DNA of 64,000 bases from CAZWBR01 sp964632305 (GCA_964632305.1 CAZWBR010000014.1:14298-78297); one strand, 5' to 3'. Shown: positions 25,701-34,439, counted from the stretch's first letter. Translations and numbers: made by a program. The notes: generated by a model from the letters alone, not told the origin.

Positions 25701-27128
25701 ATGAACCGAAGAAATTTCATCATCAGCAATAGTATGGTGGTCGGGGGTTTTAGTGTAGCCCCTTTCAGCTCCTTTGCCCAATCGGTTGATTATGTCTCCC
25801 AAAGGCCAGCGGTACGCGATCGCAGGTTTATCAGTGAATCGGTCGGGAGGCTGATTGCCACGGTGAAGCCGTTGATTGCCGATCCTGAAATCGCCTGGAT
25901 GTTCGAAAATTGCTTCCCCAACACCCTTGATACCACGGTCGATTATGAGATGATTGACGGGAGACCCGACACCTTCATTATCACCGGTGATATTCGTGCC
26001 ATGGGGCCTGGCGACTCCACAGCCCAGGTATGGCCTTATCTGCCGCTGATGCGTGAGGATGAGAAGCTGAAACTGATGGTGAAGGGGCTGATCAACCGTC
26101 AGGTGAGATGTATCCTGCTCGATCCTTATGCCAACGCCTTTTATAAGGATCAACCCAAAGAATCGGAATCGATGGCTGAGGAGAGTGTCGTGAAGCCCGG
26201 CGTTCACGAACGTAAATGGACGATCGACTCGCTTTGCTACCCCGTCAGGCTGGCCAGTGAATACTACAAGATCACCGGCGATGCGACCATCTTCGATGAA
26301 GTATGGGATAAAGCCATGCGCCTGTTGGTGAAAACGCTGAGGATCGAACAGTGCAAAGACGGAAAGTCGCCCTACTCTTTCTTTACCACCAACAGCGCGG
26401 TGCTCCATAACCCTTCCTCCAACGGAACGGGGCATCCCGTTCAACCGGTCGGCCTGATCTGCTCGATGTTCCGTCCCTCGGGCGAGGCGACTCTCTTCCC
26501 ATTTCTCATTCCATCCAATATCTTCGCGGTATTATCATTGAGGCAACTCGCTCAGATCTATCGCGATGTGCTGAGAAATAATGTGATGGTTGCTGAGTGT
26601 GTCAATTTTGCCGATGAGGTCGATGCCGCAATCAAAAAATACGCCGTGACCGAACATCTCAGCTTTGGCATGATCTACTGCTACGAAGCCGATGGTTTTG
26701 GTAACCGCGTTTTCATGGACGATGCCACTATCCCGTCCCTGATGTCGCTGGCCTATCTGGGGGCTCATGCCCCGACTGACGAGCTTTATTTAAATACCCG
26801 TAAATTCCTGTTAAGCGATTCGAATCCATACTATCTGAAGGGCCAGGCGGCCCGGGGGCAGGGAAGCCCCCGCACCGGCAGAGACGCAATCTGGCCCATG
26901 GGCATTATCCTGTGGGCCCTCACCAGCACCGACGATCGTGAAATTGCCCAATGTCTCACTATGCTGAAGAAGACCCATGCCGCGACCGGATTTATGCACG
27001 AGAGTTTCGATAAGGATGAAGCCGGAAACTTTACCCGTAAATGGTTCCCCCGGGCCAATACCCTTTTCGGGGAATTGATCCTGCGGATCTATCAGGAACG
27101 AAAGGCGTTACTCGCCGCACAATATTGA
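25701..27128 (+). CDS. Glycoside hydrolase family 125 (exo-alpha-1,6-mannosidase)
   Basis: A 475-residue (alpha/alpha)6-barrel enzyme matching GH125: FENCFPNTLDTTVDY near residue 73, DTFIITGDIRAMGPGDSTAQVWPYLPL near 96 (seen as consecutive motifs), MRPSGEA-like MFRPSGEATLFPFLIPSN near 256, and GRDAIWPMGIILWA near 393. Members remove alpha-1,6-linked mannose from the non-reducing end. The N-terminus MNRRNFIISN followed by a hydrophobic stretch is a twin-arginine signal, so export by Tat is likely. Confidence 0.9.
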   Translation: MNRRNFIISNSMVVGGFSVAPFSSFAQSVDYVSQRPAVRDRRFISESVGRLIATVKPLIADPEIAWMFENCFPNTLDTTVDYEMIDGRPDTFIITGDIRAMGPGDSTAQVWPYLPLMREDEKLKLMVKGLINRQVRCILLDPYANAFYKDQPKESESMAEESVVKPGVHERKWTIDSLCYPVRLASEYYKITGDATIFDEVWDKAMRLLVKTLRIEQCKDGKSPYSFFTTNSAVLHNPSSNGTGHPVQPVGLICSMFRPSGEATLFPFLIPSNIFAVLSLRQLAQIYRDVLRNNVMVAECVNFADEVDAAIKKYAVTEHLSFGMIYCYEADGFGNRVFMDDATIPSLMSLAYLGAHAPTDELYLNTRKFLLSDSNPYYLKGQAARGQGSPRTGRDAIWPMGIILWALTSTDDREIAQCLTMLKKTHAATGFMHESFDKDEAGNFTRKWFPRANTLFGELILRIYQERKALLAAQY

Positions 27129-27483
27129 TTTAACAAAAATTAGCAAAGATTTAATTCACCGGTTAGGATATAATAAATAATAATTCCGTTACTTGTAATT
27201 CAATCGTAACGCGCCACGGCCCCATTAAAGGCCATGGTGCAGGGAGATGTTCTTGTTAAATCAAAGACCATATGGTTTTCATAAAGCTGACAAATATGGA
27301 ATGAACATGATTGGCTGAATCACCAATCGGATTGATTACTGACCATCATGCGAATTACATGCCGCGATTAAAGAATAATTAACGCATGAGATAGCCATCA
27401 TCCGGCAAACACCAACCGGGAGTGATAATACTACTTCAGTCATGGCTGTTTCATTTGACCTTTAAAAAAAATATTGTTTACCT
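27129..27483. other. Intergenic region upstream of the alpha/beta hydrolase gene
   Basis: 355 bases without coding signal. A short imperfect hairpin, CCACGGCC with GGCCATGG around 27216-27239, lies about 90 bases after the GH125 stop and could be a weak terminator. Nothing else was recognised. Confidence 0.4.
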
Positions 27484-28707
27484 ATGAAATACATCGATAT
27501 TTTTCATGAACTCAGGTCCAAAATCAATTACGAGGACGATCGTTTGCCGATCGACGATCAGACTGTTCTGCATAACTTTCCCTTTGTGTCAAAAAGTGTC
27601 GGGATCCTTCCCGGAGAAGCCGGGTATTACTGCCCGAAGCACCAATATCATTCCGATGATTGTTCGGCATACCATTACGATGCCGGCATAACCAATACGA
27701 CCCTCGATATCCACGATTCGCAGATCAGCGAAAACCGCGAATTCCGTTACCACGTCTTTGCCCCACGGGGTGCAGAAAAAGTGAAGGAGGTGGTGATCCT
27801 CTTCCATGGTTTCAACGAAAAATACTGGACCAAATACCTCCCCTGGGCCAAACGGATCATGGAGCTGACGGGAAAGACCATCGTCCTTTTCCCGATCGCT
27901 TTTCATATGAACCGCGCCCCCCAGCACTGGAGCGATAAACGGGAGATGAACAAGATCAGTGAGATACGTCGCCAGCTTTACCCCGATGTTCTCTCTTCAA
28001 CGCTTTCGAACGTGGCCATCAGTACCCGGCTCCATACCCGCCCGCAACGGTTTTTCTGGTCGGGACTGCAAACTTATCATGATGTTATCCAGTTGATTAA
28101 TGGCATTAAGGAGGGGGAGCACCCGCTGATCGACAAGTCGGCCCACTTCGATTTCTTCGCCTATTCCATCGGGAGCCTGTTGGCCCAGATCTTGCTGATG
28201 AGTAACTATAAAGGTTATTTCAGCCGTTCCAAACTCTGCATGTTTTGCGGAGGGGCGGTCTTCAACCGGTTATCGCCCGTTTCGAAGTTTATCCTCGACA
28301 GCGAAGCCAATGTAGCCCTCTATTCCTTCGTGATCGAGCACCTCGAGAGCCACCTGAAAAAAGACCATCGCCTGCACCATTACCTGCGCGAGGACCATCC
28401 CGAAGGCGCTAACTTCCTGAGCATGATCAATTACAAGCTGATGTACGAACACCGTGAAAAAGCCTTCCGGTCGATGAGCGACCGGATGATGGCCATCACG
28501 CTGCTTCAGGACTCGATCATTCCGCCCTATGAGGTGATGAACACCTTACAGGGCATCCGCCGCGATATCCCCATCCCCGTCGAGATCATCGATTTTCCGT
28601 ATCATTACCGGCACGAAGATCCTTTCCCCGCCGTCGAGAAACTCACCGACCAGGTCGACGAAGCCTTTAATAAGGTCTTTGAAAGGGTAGGGGAATTTCT
28701 GAAATAA
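27484..28707 (+). CDS. Alpha/beta-hydrolase-fold protein (DUF6051-like)
   Basis: A 407-residue protein without a signal peptide. Alpha/beta-hydrolase features are visible: oxyanion-type FHGFN (107-111), a nucleophile elbow FAYSIGS with Ser228 (the first Gly of GxSxG is Ala), and a C-terminal His region (FPYHYRHEDPFP). It resembles the uncharacterised Bacteroidota family DUF6051. Near the N-terminus Cys50, His53, His56, Cys60 and His64 (YYCPKHQYHSDDCSAYHYD) form a cluster that could bind metal. The active site Asp is not certain. It is monocistronic. Confidence 0.65.
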   Translation: MKYIDIFHELRSKINYEDDRLPIDDQTVLHNFPFVSKSVGILPGEAGYYCPKHQYHSDDCSAYHYDAGITNTTLDIHDSQISENREFRYHVFAPRGAEKVKEVVILFHGFNEKYWTKYLPWAKRIMELTGKTIVLFPIAFHMNRAPQHWSDKREMNKISEIRRQLYPDVLSSTLSNVAISTRLHTRPQRFFWSGLQTYHDVIQLINGIKEGEHPLIDKSAHFDFFAYSIGSLLAQILLMSNYKGYFSRSKLCMFCGGAVFNRLSPVSKFILDSEANVALYSFVIEHLESHLKKDHRLHHYLREDHPEGANFLSMINYKLMYEHREKAFRSMSDRMMAITLLQDSIIPPYEVMNTLQGIRRDIPIPVEIIDFPYHYRHEDPFPAVEKLTDQVDEAFNKVFERVGEFLK

Positions 28708-29210
28708 GCGGGACAAGCCCCCTTGTCCATACCCCTGATTTTACTGCAATAGCCGATCAGACAGGGATTATACGGTCCGGGGAATCCTTATCAGGATGAT
28801 TTTTGCGGGAATGAAACCTCAGGGGATACCCAGTATCTTCACCTGATAAGGGAGCTGTTATTGTCAGGAAAGAATGCTATGACTCCTCCAAAGCCGGAAT
28901 TGTGACAGGCCATCACCGTATCTTCTGCGGTTATTCTGCGGATATTGTGCGGTTATTATGCGGTTCTTCTGCGGTTATATATCGCAGAAGAACCGTAGAA
29001 GAATTACCTAAGCAACGTTGAATGTACGGCGCAAAGGGGGATGAGGTCTCTTTTGTAATGGTTAGGGTTAAATTGGAAACGGTAATAAATGGTGATGCGG
29101 AATTAGTCCCGGAAAGGAGCGGATCCGGGTTGTTAGTCGATTATTGGACGATTGAAAAAATAGAAAGAGGTTGTCAGCAACGACAACCTCTTTCCCTGAT
29201 GATTCAGTTT
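28708..29210. other. Intergenic region with an 11-bp repeat hairpin
   Basis: 503 bases between the hydrolase gene and the convergent TonB receptor gene. Apart from the 11-bp repeat array (28923-29005, listed separately) no gene or RNA was recognised. Near 29165 GAGGTTGTC and GACAACCTC form a short inverted repeat (29165-29189) that may end the TonB receptor transcript. Confidence 0.5.
28923..29005. repeat. Array of 11-bp TTCTGCGGTTA units with an inverted arm
   Basis: Five consecutive 11-base units start at 28923, 28934, 28945, 28956 and 28967 with consensus TTCTGCGGTTA. They are followed by an inverted arm: CGGTTCTTCTGCG (28961-28973) is exactly complementary to CGCAGAAGAACCG (28983-28995), and weaker pairing extends to about 28951/29005. 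The segment 28939-28957 is an exact 19-base match, in reverse, to 49204-49222, so this is a dispersed repeat family. Confidence 0.88.
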
Positions 29211-31052
29211 TTATTTTCCAAATCCCAGGTTGATCCCGCCAAAAACGGTGGTTCCCGGCATGGTGTAATAGCGATTGACCGCATATTCCTGGTCGAGCAG
29301 GTTCTCTCCGCTGACGAAAAGCTGGATCATCCGGTTGGCCTGGTAGTTCAGCTTGGCATTGACCGAGGTGTAACTCTCCAGGTTCACGGCAGCCGTGACG
29401 TCGTTATCGAGGTCGGCGATCCGTTGCACATTGCAGTTCAGCGTGAAGCGGTCCAGGTGATAGGTGCCGCCCACGAAGAGATTGTGTTTCGGTGTGGCCA
29501 CAACCGGGGTTTTCATATCGGTGTAGCTGTAGGAAAGGTTTAGCTCCAGATTCTTTGACGGGCGACCATTGAGGGCCAGTTCAATCCCTTTATTCTCGAT
29601 TGTTCCGCTGTTGTAGAGCTTGCCCATTGCCCCTGACACGATCATGTTGTCGCCCTTCACGTAGAAGCCGGTCAGCTCGACATTCAGCTTGTTTTGACAG
29701 AACGAACGGGACAGTCCGGTCTCGTAGTTCATGATCTTTTCGGGGCTCAGTTCTGGATTGTGGTTCCACATGAAGAGCTCACGGATTGTGGGACTGCGGA
29801 AGCCCTTCGAGATATTGCCTTTCCAGGTGGTTTGCGGGGCGATCTTCCAGGCGAATCCACCGGAAGGGATCCATTCGCCGCCGTAGATCTTGTGGTTCTG
29901 CCAGCGGAGACCGGCGTTTAAGGTGATATTGGTGGCCAATTCCTGTTGGATAAAGCCGTAGAGCCCGGTCTCGTAGAGGGTCGTATCGATAAAGATCATC
30001 CCATTCCCGCCCATTGCTTTCACGTTCTCGGCCATCCCGCCATAGTTGATATAGTCGGCCCCGAGGGTAAGGCTGTTGCCTTTGAACAGTTTGAGGGCCT
30101 GGAAGAAGTTCACGCCCCAGTTGGCATCGGTCGAATGAAAGCCGTCGGTGATGTCGTGTTCGCCAAAATTGTAAAAGAACCTGGCTGATCCTGAGATCTT
30201 ATCGTATTCATTATCAACTGACACAGACCAATAGCCGCGGGTAATATCGATCCCGCTGCCGGGCACGGCATTAAGGGTATCGGGTCCCGGATCGGTGGCT
30301 TCAAACTTTGCCAGGCTGAAATCGGCGGTGGCATTGAGATGTTCGTTGAAGCGATATCCGGTTTTAAGGTATCCGTTGGTGATTTTGAAATCGGAATTAT
30401 CGCGGTGCCCATCGGTCTGGTCGTGGTTGATTGAGCCGAAGATGCTGAACGCGTCTTTTTTATAGCCGGCCGATCCGCTGTATTTCTGAGTGTTGTAGGA
30501 GCCGTACAGCACCTTGGCGTTGCCGTTGAACCCCTCCTGTTTCTGCTGGCGGGTGATGATATTGATCACTCCCCCCATGGCGTTCGAGCCGTAGAGGATA
30601 GACCCGGGGCCGCGGATCACTTCGACACGTTCCACGTCGGAAGCCACATAGCTGTCGGGTAGCGGGTGGCCCATGATCCCCATAAACTGGGGATGGCCGT
30701 CAATCAGCATCAGTACCCCGGTGGTGGGGCTACCGCCGATCCCGCGGATCGAGATTTGTCCGGCTGAACCTGTGGAGACGCCAAAGCCGGTTATTCCCCT
30801 TTCGGTGACGAAGAGTCCGGGAACACGGCCGCTCAACAGGGGCAGTAAGGCCGATTCGTTACTTTGGGCGATCTGGTCGCGGCTGACAACCGAGATGGCC
30901 ATCGGGATATTGTTACGGTTTATCTTTACCGGAGAGCCGGTGACCACGACCTCTTCGATATTGATGGTATCTTTTAATGTTTGGGTCGGTGGCTGAGCCA
31001 TGGCCAGGGTAAAAGACAGAAGCAGAATCATTAACGTGCTTATTTTTCTCAT
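29211..31052 (-). CDS. TonB-dependent receptor of the metal-uptake locus
   Basis: A 613-residue outer-membrane receptor. A signal peptide (about 1-19) is followed by a TonB-box-like region (INIEEVVVTGSP), a plug domain (about 45-160: ISIRGIGGSPTTGVLMLIDG, VERVEVIRGPGSILYGSNAMGGVINIIT) and a beta-barrel ending in an aromatic-type strand (FGGINLGFGK). It is a short receptor lacking the carboxypeptidase-regulatory domain of SusC-type proteins, as in metal-chelate or vitamin receptors. It lies directly downstream of the NikR-like regulator and near the metal ABC genes, which suggests metal or metallophore uptake. Confidence 0.9.
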   Translation of the reverse strand: MRKISTLMILLLSFTLAMAQPPTQTLKDTINIEEVVVTGSPVKINRNNIPMAISVVSRDQIAQSNESALLPLLSGRVPGLFVTERGITGFGVSTGSAGQISIRGIGGSPTTGVLMLIDGHPQFMGIMGHPLPDSYVASDVERVEVIRGPGSILYGSNAMGGVINIITRQQKQEGFNGNAKVLYGSYNTQKYSGSAGYKKDAFSIFGSINHDQTDGHRDNSDFKITNGYLKTGYRFNEHLNATADFSLAKFEATDPGPDTLNAVPGSGIDITRGYWSVSVDNEYDKISGSARFFYNFGEHDITDGFHSTDANWGVNFFQALKLFKGNSLTLGADYINYGGMAENVKAMGGNGMIFIDTTLYETGLYGFIQQELATNITLNAGLRWQNHKIYGGEWIPSGGFAWKIAPQTTWKGNISKGFRSPTIRELFMWNHNPELSPEKIMNYETGLSRSFCQNKLNVELTGFYVKGDNMIVSGAMGKLYNSGTIENKGIELALNGRPSKNLELNLSYSYTDMKTPVVATPKHNLFVGGTYHLDRFTLNCNVQRIADLDNDVTAAVNLESYTSVNAKLNYQANRMIQLFVSGENLLDQEYAVNRYYTMPGTTVFGGINLGFGK

Positions 31053-31066
31053 ATTTCTTGTTTGTG

Positions 31067-31094
31067 GTGTTACGATCGAGACAAATAGTGTTAC
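31067..31094. promoter_or_regulatory. Direct repeat GTGTTAC upstream of the TonB receptor
   Basis: GTGTTAC occurs at 31067-31073 and again at 31088-31094, exactly 21 bases (two helical turns) apart, in the 59-base gap between the NikR-like gene and the TonB receptor start. The spacing and place suit a repressor operator. It is a direct, not inverted, repeat, unlike the E. coli NikR site. Confidence 0.35.
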
Positions 31095-31111
31095 TTGGTA
31101 TTTAAAAAAAT

Positions 31112-31513
31112 TTAACCGACTTTACTCATGATTAGTTTCCCATGTTCTATTCCCTTGATACTGATCAGCAAATCGGAAAGCTCGGTCAGTTTTCGGGCTG
31201 ATCCCTTTACGGAGATGATCTCCAGGCAATGGTCATTTTCGAGAAAATAGCGCTGCGACGAGAGGATGATATCGGTGTATTTACATTGAAGCTCATACGA
31301 TCTGTTCCAGACATCTTTCTTGTTATTGCTGTGGACCAGGACAATGGCGCCGGCTACGGTATTGTTGCACTGCCACTTCTTCTCGACCAGGTTTCGTTCG
31401 ATCAGGGCGCGGATCGCCTGCGACCGGTTCGGGAACTTGTTGTCGTTCACGAAACTATCGAGCGCTTCAAGCAACTCCTCTTCCAACGAAACACTAAATC
31501 TTGATACAGCCAT
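31112..31513 (-). CDS. NikR-like ribbon-helix-helix regulator with altered metal site
   Basis: A 133-residue protein with the NikR architecture: an N-terminal CopG ribbon-helix-helix (SRFSVSLEEELLEALDSFV, NRSQAIRALIER, about 3-42) and a C-terminal ACT-like domain. Aligned to E. coli NikR, the nickel ligands His76, His87 and His89 correspond to Cys77, Arg88 and Phe90, and only Cys95 is kept (Cys96 in NDHCLEI). I verified these codons on the minus strand. It may therefore sense another metal or signal. It lies between the ABC permease and the TonB receptor genes and probably controls one or both. Confidence 0.85.
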   Translation of the reverse strand: MAVSRFSVSLEEELLEALDSFVNDNKFPNRSQAIRALIERNLVEKKWQCNNTVAGAIVLVHSNNKKDVWNRSYELQCKYTDIILSSQRYFLENDHCLEIISVKGSARKLTELSDLLISIKGIEHGKLIMSKVG

Positions 31514-31657
31514 GCAGTAATACTATTATTAATAAACGTGTGTAAATATAGAAATATCCGGTTATTGTTGTACAGGAAGAATACTATTTTTTCATTCTTC
31601 AGGAAACGGACCTTAATGAGGATTTGTCTTTAGATCAGGGGCCGTAAGTTGCAGAAG

Positions 31658-32485
31658 TTATCTGGCCAGCAGGCTGGTCCGGATTACCATTCCCGATTTA
31701 ATCACACCCCATAATACGACCAGAGAGAAGATAATCGCGGCCCCGGAAGGAATATCGCCGATATAGGAGAAGACCAATCCGATGACCGACCCAATGAATC
31801 CAAAAGCAATGGAATACCCTATCATATGATCGAACCGCCGGGTGAAGAGGTTGGCAATAGCCTGTGGGATCGTGAGCAGCGACATCACCAGGATGATCCC
31901 CACGACTCTGATGTTCAGGACGATGGTTAGCGCCACGAGGCTGATCAGTATCGCGTTAAAGAGACGGACCGGGGCATTGTTGGTGAGGGCGAACTCCTCG
32001 TCGAAAGCCACGAAGAGGATCATACGGTAGAAGAAGAGGAAGAATCCGGCAATGAAGATGGTGAGCAAGAGTAAGAATATCAGGTCGGTAACCGATACGG
32101 TAAGGATATTTCCGAAGAGATAACTCATCAGGTTGGGGGCATAACCCGGGGTGAGGAAGATAAAGATGATCCCTAACGCCATTCCCAGCGCCCATAGCAT
32201 CGCAATAGCGGAGTCTTCGCGAAGGTCCGCTTTTTTGGTAAAGAATTCGATTCCCAGCGCCGACAGGATCCCGAAGATCACCGCGCCGAAGATGGGGTCA
32301 AAACCGAGGTAATAGCCCATTCCGATACCCCCGAAGGAGGCGTGGGTAATTCCTCCGCTGATGAAGACGATGCGGCGCGAGACGATATAGGAGCCGATAA
32401 TGCCGCAGGCAATACTGGCCAGCAGGGCTGCCAGCAGGGCATTGCGGAAGAAGCTGAGATCGAGAAGGGTATTTATTAGTTCCAT
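31658..32485 (-). CDS. znuB: Metal ABC transporter permease (ZnuB/MntB type)
   Basis: A 275-residue permease of the ABC-3 family with about eight membrane helices. Motifs include FFRNALLAALLASIACGIIGSYIV near the N-terminus, FISGGITHASFGGIGMGYYLG, and VVGIILVMSLLTIPQAIANL. It forms the membrane channel for zinc or manganese import. Its start codon shares one base with the ATPase stop codon (TAATG), showing tight coupling. The gene symbol indicates family only; the metal is not established. Confidence 0.9.
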   Translation of the reverse strand: MELINTLLDLSFFRNALLAALLASIACGIIGSYIVSRRIVFISGGITHASFGGIGMGYYLGFDPIFGAVIFGILSALGIEFFTKKADLREDSAIAMLWALGMALGIIFIFLTPGYAPNLMSYLFGNILTVSVTDLIFLLLLTIFIAGFFLFFYRMILFVAFDEEFALTNNAPVRLFNAILISLVALTIVLNIRVVGIILVMSLLTIPQAIANLFTRRFDHMIGYSIAFGFIGSVIGLVFSYIGDIPSGAAIIFSLVVLWGVIKSGMVIRTSLLAR

Positions 32486-33240
32486 TACGATTCGTGATTA
32501 TAAAGAACGGTATGCGGAACGGCTCCGTGGGTTATGATTTTGATCGGGCACTCATAAGCCTCGAGCAGCTCGGGGGTGATTTTATTATCGGGATGGTAAT
32601 GCAGCGACCGATTGACGCAGGCGATCGATTTGACATAGGCCGAAATCATTCCCAAATCGTGTGAAACCAAAAGAATGGAGATATCCTTGTTCAGTTTACG
32701 CAGTTTTTCATACAACTCTTTTTCGAAACGGTTGTCCACGTAAGTATTGGGTTCATCGAGCACCAGCAGTTTGGGGCGGTTGACCAGTGCCCGGCACAGC
32801 AGGGTCCGCTGAATCTGCCCCCCCGAGAGATCGCCGATCGCTTTGTTTCGCGATTCGTAGATCCCCATTTGATTGAGTAGTTCAAGGGCGTAATCCACCT
32901 CTTCGGAAGAATAATTACTGAATAACCGTTGCTGTGACATCAGTCCCGATTTAACGACGTCGAAGACTGTGATCGGAAATTTGCGGTCGATATTGTTGAT
33001 CTGTGGAAGATAGCCGATCCGGTGTAGGTTACCCTTAGTCATTTCTTCACTAAAACTGATCTCCCCTTTGATTGGTTTCAGCAAGCCCAGCAACGCTTTG
33101 AGCAGGGTGGTCTTTCCTCCGCCGTTGGGGCCGATCACGCCTATGAAATCCTGATCGTTGATATCAAGATTGACATCGCGCAGGATAATGTTGCTTCCGT
33201 AGCCTACCGTTAAATCGCGAACTTGTATTAATGAAGCCAT
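32485..33240 (-). CDS. znuC: Metal ABC transporter ATPase (ZnuC/MntA type)
   Basis: A 251-residue ATPase with Walker A GPNGGGKTTLLKALLG (about 37-52), Q-loop GYLPQINNIDRKFP, signature LSGGQIQRTLLCRAL, Walker B LLVLDEPNTYVD and switch His in LLVSHD. The PQ-x-x-x-ID-x-x-FP stretch is typical of ZnuC/MntA ATPases. The extended C-terminus (ECPIKIITHGAVPHTVLYNHES) has several His. It is coupled to the permease and follows the binding-protein gene by 39 bases. Confidence 0.93.
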   Translation of the reverse strand: MASLIQVRDLTVGYGSNIILRDVNLDINDQDFIGVIGPNGGGKTTLLKALLGLLKPIKGEISFSEEMTKGNLHRIGYLPQINNIDRKFPITVFDVVKSGLMSQQRLFSNYSSEEVDYALELLNQMGIYESRNKAIGDLSGGQIQRTLLCRALVNRPKLLVLDEPNTYVDNRFEKELYEKLRKLNKDISILLVSHDLGMISAYVKSIACVNRSLHYHPDNKITPELLEAYECPIKIITHGAVPHTVLYNHES

Positions 33241-33279
33241 ATTCCAACTTAATCGTTGATCAAAATGCTAATTTAACAT

Positions 33280-34152
33280 TTAATTTCCTGATTGCTTCAA
33301 CTTTCGGGCAATAGAAATCAGTTGTTCGCTCCAGTGATAGTCGAGCGGATCGATCTCCGCTATTTTAATGCCGGTCTCACGGGCGATGATTTGGGCATTT
33401 TCTTTGTCAAACTCTTTCTGAATAAGGATAGTCCCGATATTCTCATTTCGGACTTGCTCAATAATATCCTGCATATGTTTCGGGGTCGGGTCCTTTCCCT
33501 CGAATTCGATGGAGAGTTGTTCGAGGTTGTAATCCCTGGCGAAATAACCGAGGGCGGGGTGGAAGATCAGAAATTTACGGGTTGGAAGATCGGTCATAAG
33601 CTCTGATATCACCTGATCAGTGCTGTCGATCTCGGATAGGAGGGCTTCAAGATTTTCACTGAAGAGTTGCCGGTTGTCGGGATCTATTTTGGCGAATCCG
33701 TTGAAGATATTTCGGGCAATAATTCGGGCCGATTTGGGCGAAGACCAGGTGTGTGGATCGATTCCGTGAAGGTGAAGATGCCCTTCATGTTCTGCTTCTT
33801 CACTCCCGATCAGTTCCGTTCCTTCCGAAGTATTGACCATCTCCAGGGTCGGGTTGACCGATATGAAGTTATCAAGCCAGGTCTCCTCAAAGGCCAGATG
33901 TCCGGAGGCAAAGTAAGCTCCGGCGCTTGCCATGGCGGTCATCTGTTTCGGGGTAGGGGAGTAGGTCTCCGGTCCCACCCCTGGCGGAACAGTTACCTCG
34001 ACTTTATAAGTGTTGCCGCTGATCTTGTCGGCAAAATATTTCAGCGGTAAGATGCTCACGAAAACGACCTTTTCTTTGGCCGGCTTAGGTGCCGAATTGC
34101 AGGAAGCCAGCAGGAGAGATAATCCAACTATAAATAATACTACACTTTTCAT
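33280..34152 (-). CDS. znuA: Metal ABC transporter substrate-binding lipoprotein (ZnuA-like)
   Basis: A 290-residue cluster A-I metal-binding protein with a lipobox LLLASC (Cys18). Probable ligands are His134 in HGIDPHTW, His198 in FHPALGYF and Asp268 in EIDPLDYHW. The first ligand motif, usually PHxYxPTP with His, reads PETYSPTP, putting Glu62 there. A short His-rich loop (EHEGHLHLHG, 121-130) precedes His134, as in zinc-type proteins. It shares one base with the upstream yidD stop (TAATG). Zinc is the likeliest cargo, manganese or another metal possible. Confidence 0.9.
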   Translation of the reverse strand: MKSVVLFIVGLSLLLASCNSAPKPAKEKVVFVSILPLKYFADKISGNTYKVEVTVPPGVGPETYSPTPKQMTAMASAGAYFASGHLAFEETWLDNFISVNPTLEMVNTSEGTELIGSEEAEHEGHLHLHGIDPHTWSSPKSARIIARNIFNGFAKIDPDNRQLFSENLEALLSEIDSTDQVISELMTDLPTRKFLIFHPALGYFARDYNLEQLSIEFEGKDPTPKHMQDIIEQVRNENIGTILIQKEFDKENAQIIARETGIKIAEIDPLDYHWSEQLISIARKLKQSGN

Positions 34153-34439
34153 TATTTCTTTGTCTTTAAAATGCGAAACGAAATCTTTGTTCCTTTTGGA
34201 GGAACGGGATCATAGCCGTGAGTTCCCCAGGGATGGCAGCGAAGAAAGCGGTGAATGGCCAGATAGAGACCTTTGACCGGTCCGTGAATTTTCAATGCTT
34301 CCACCGCGTATTGGGAACAGGTTGGAACGTGACGGCAGGTAGCCGGCTTAAGCGGGGAAATGGCATTCTGGTAAAAATATACCGGGATCAACAGCAGTTG
34401 AATCACGAACCATCTGAGCGCTTTTACTATTCTTTTCAT
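34152..34439 (-). CDS. yidD: Membrane protein insertion efficiency factor YidD
   Basis: A 95-residue protein of the YidD family, which supports insertion of membrane proteins with YidC. It carries the family core YFYQNAISPLKPATCRHVPTCSQYAVEALKIHG (read as adjacent motifs), then CHPWGTHGYDPVP. It is usually next to rnpA and yidC; here it heads the metal ABC operon and overlaps znuA by one base. Confidence 0.93.
   Translation of the reverse strand: MKRIVKALRWFVIQLLLIPVYFYQNAISPLKPATCRHVPTCSQYAVEALKIHGPVKGLYLAIHRFLRCHPWGTHGYDPVPPKGTKISFRILKTKK

Noticed and set aside
25629..26444. 271-codon open frame on the minus strand
   Set aside because: Antisense to the GH125 gene, which carries clear family motifs and a Tat signal.
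28923..29005. Rho-independent terminator
   Set aside because: The stem is strong but there is no T tract on either strand, and the repeat units extend well beyond the stem.
29022..29543. 173-codon open frame on the plus strand
   Set aside because: Mostly antisense to the TonB receptor, without recognisable features.
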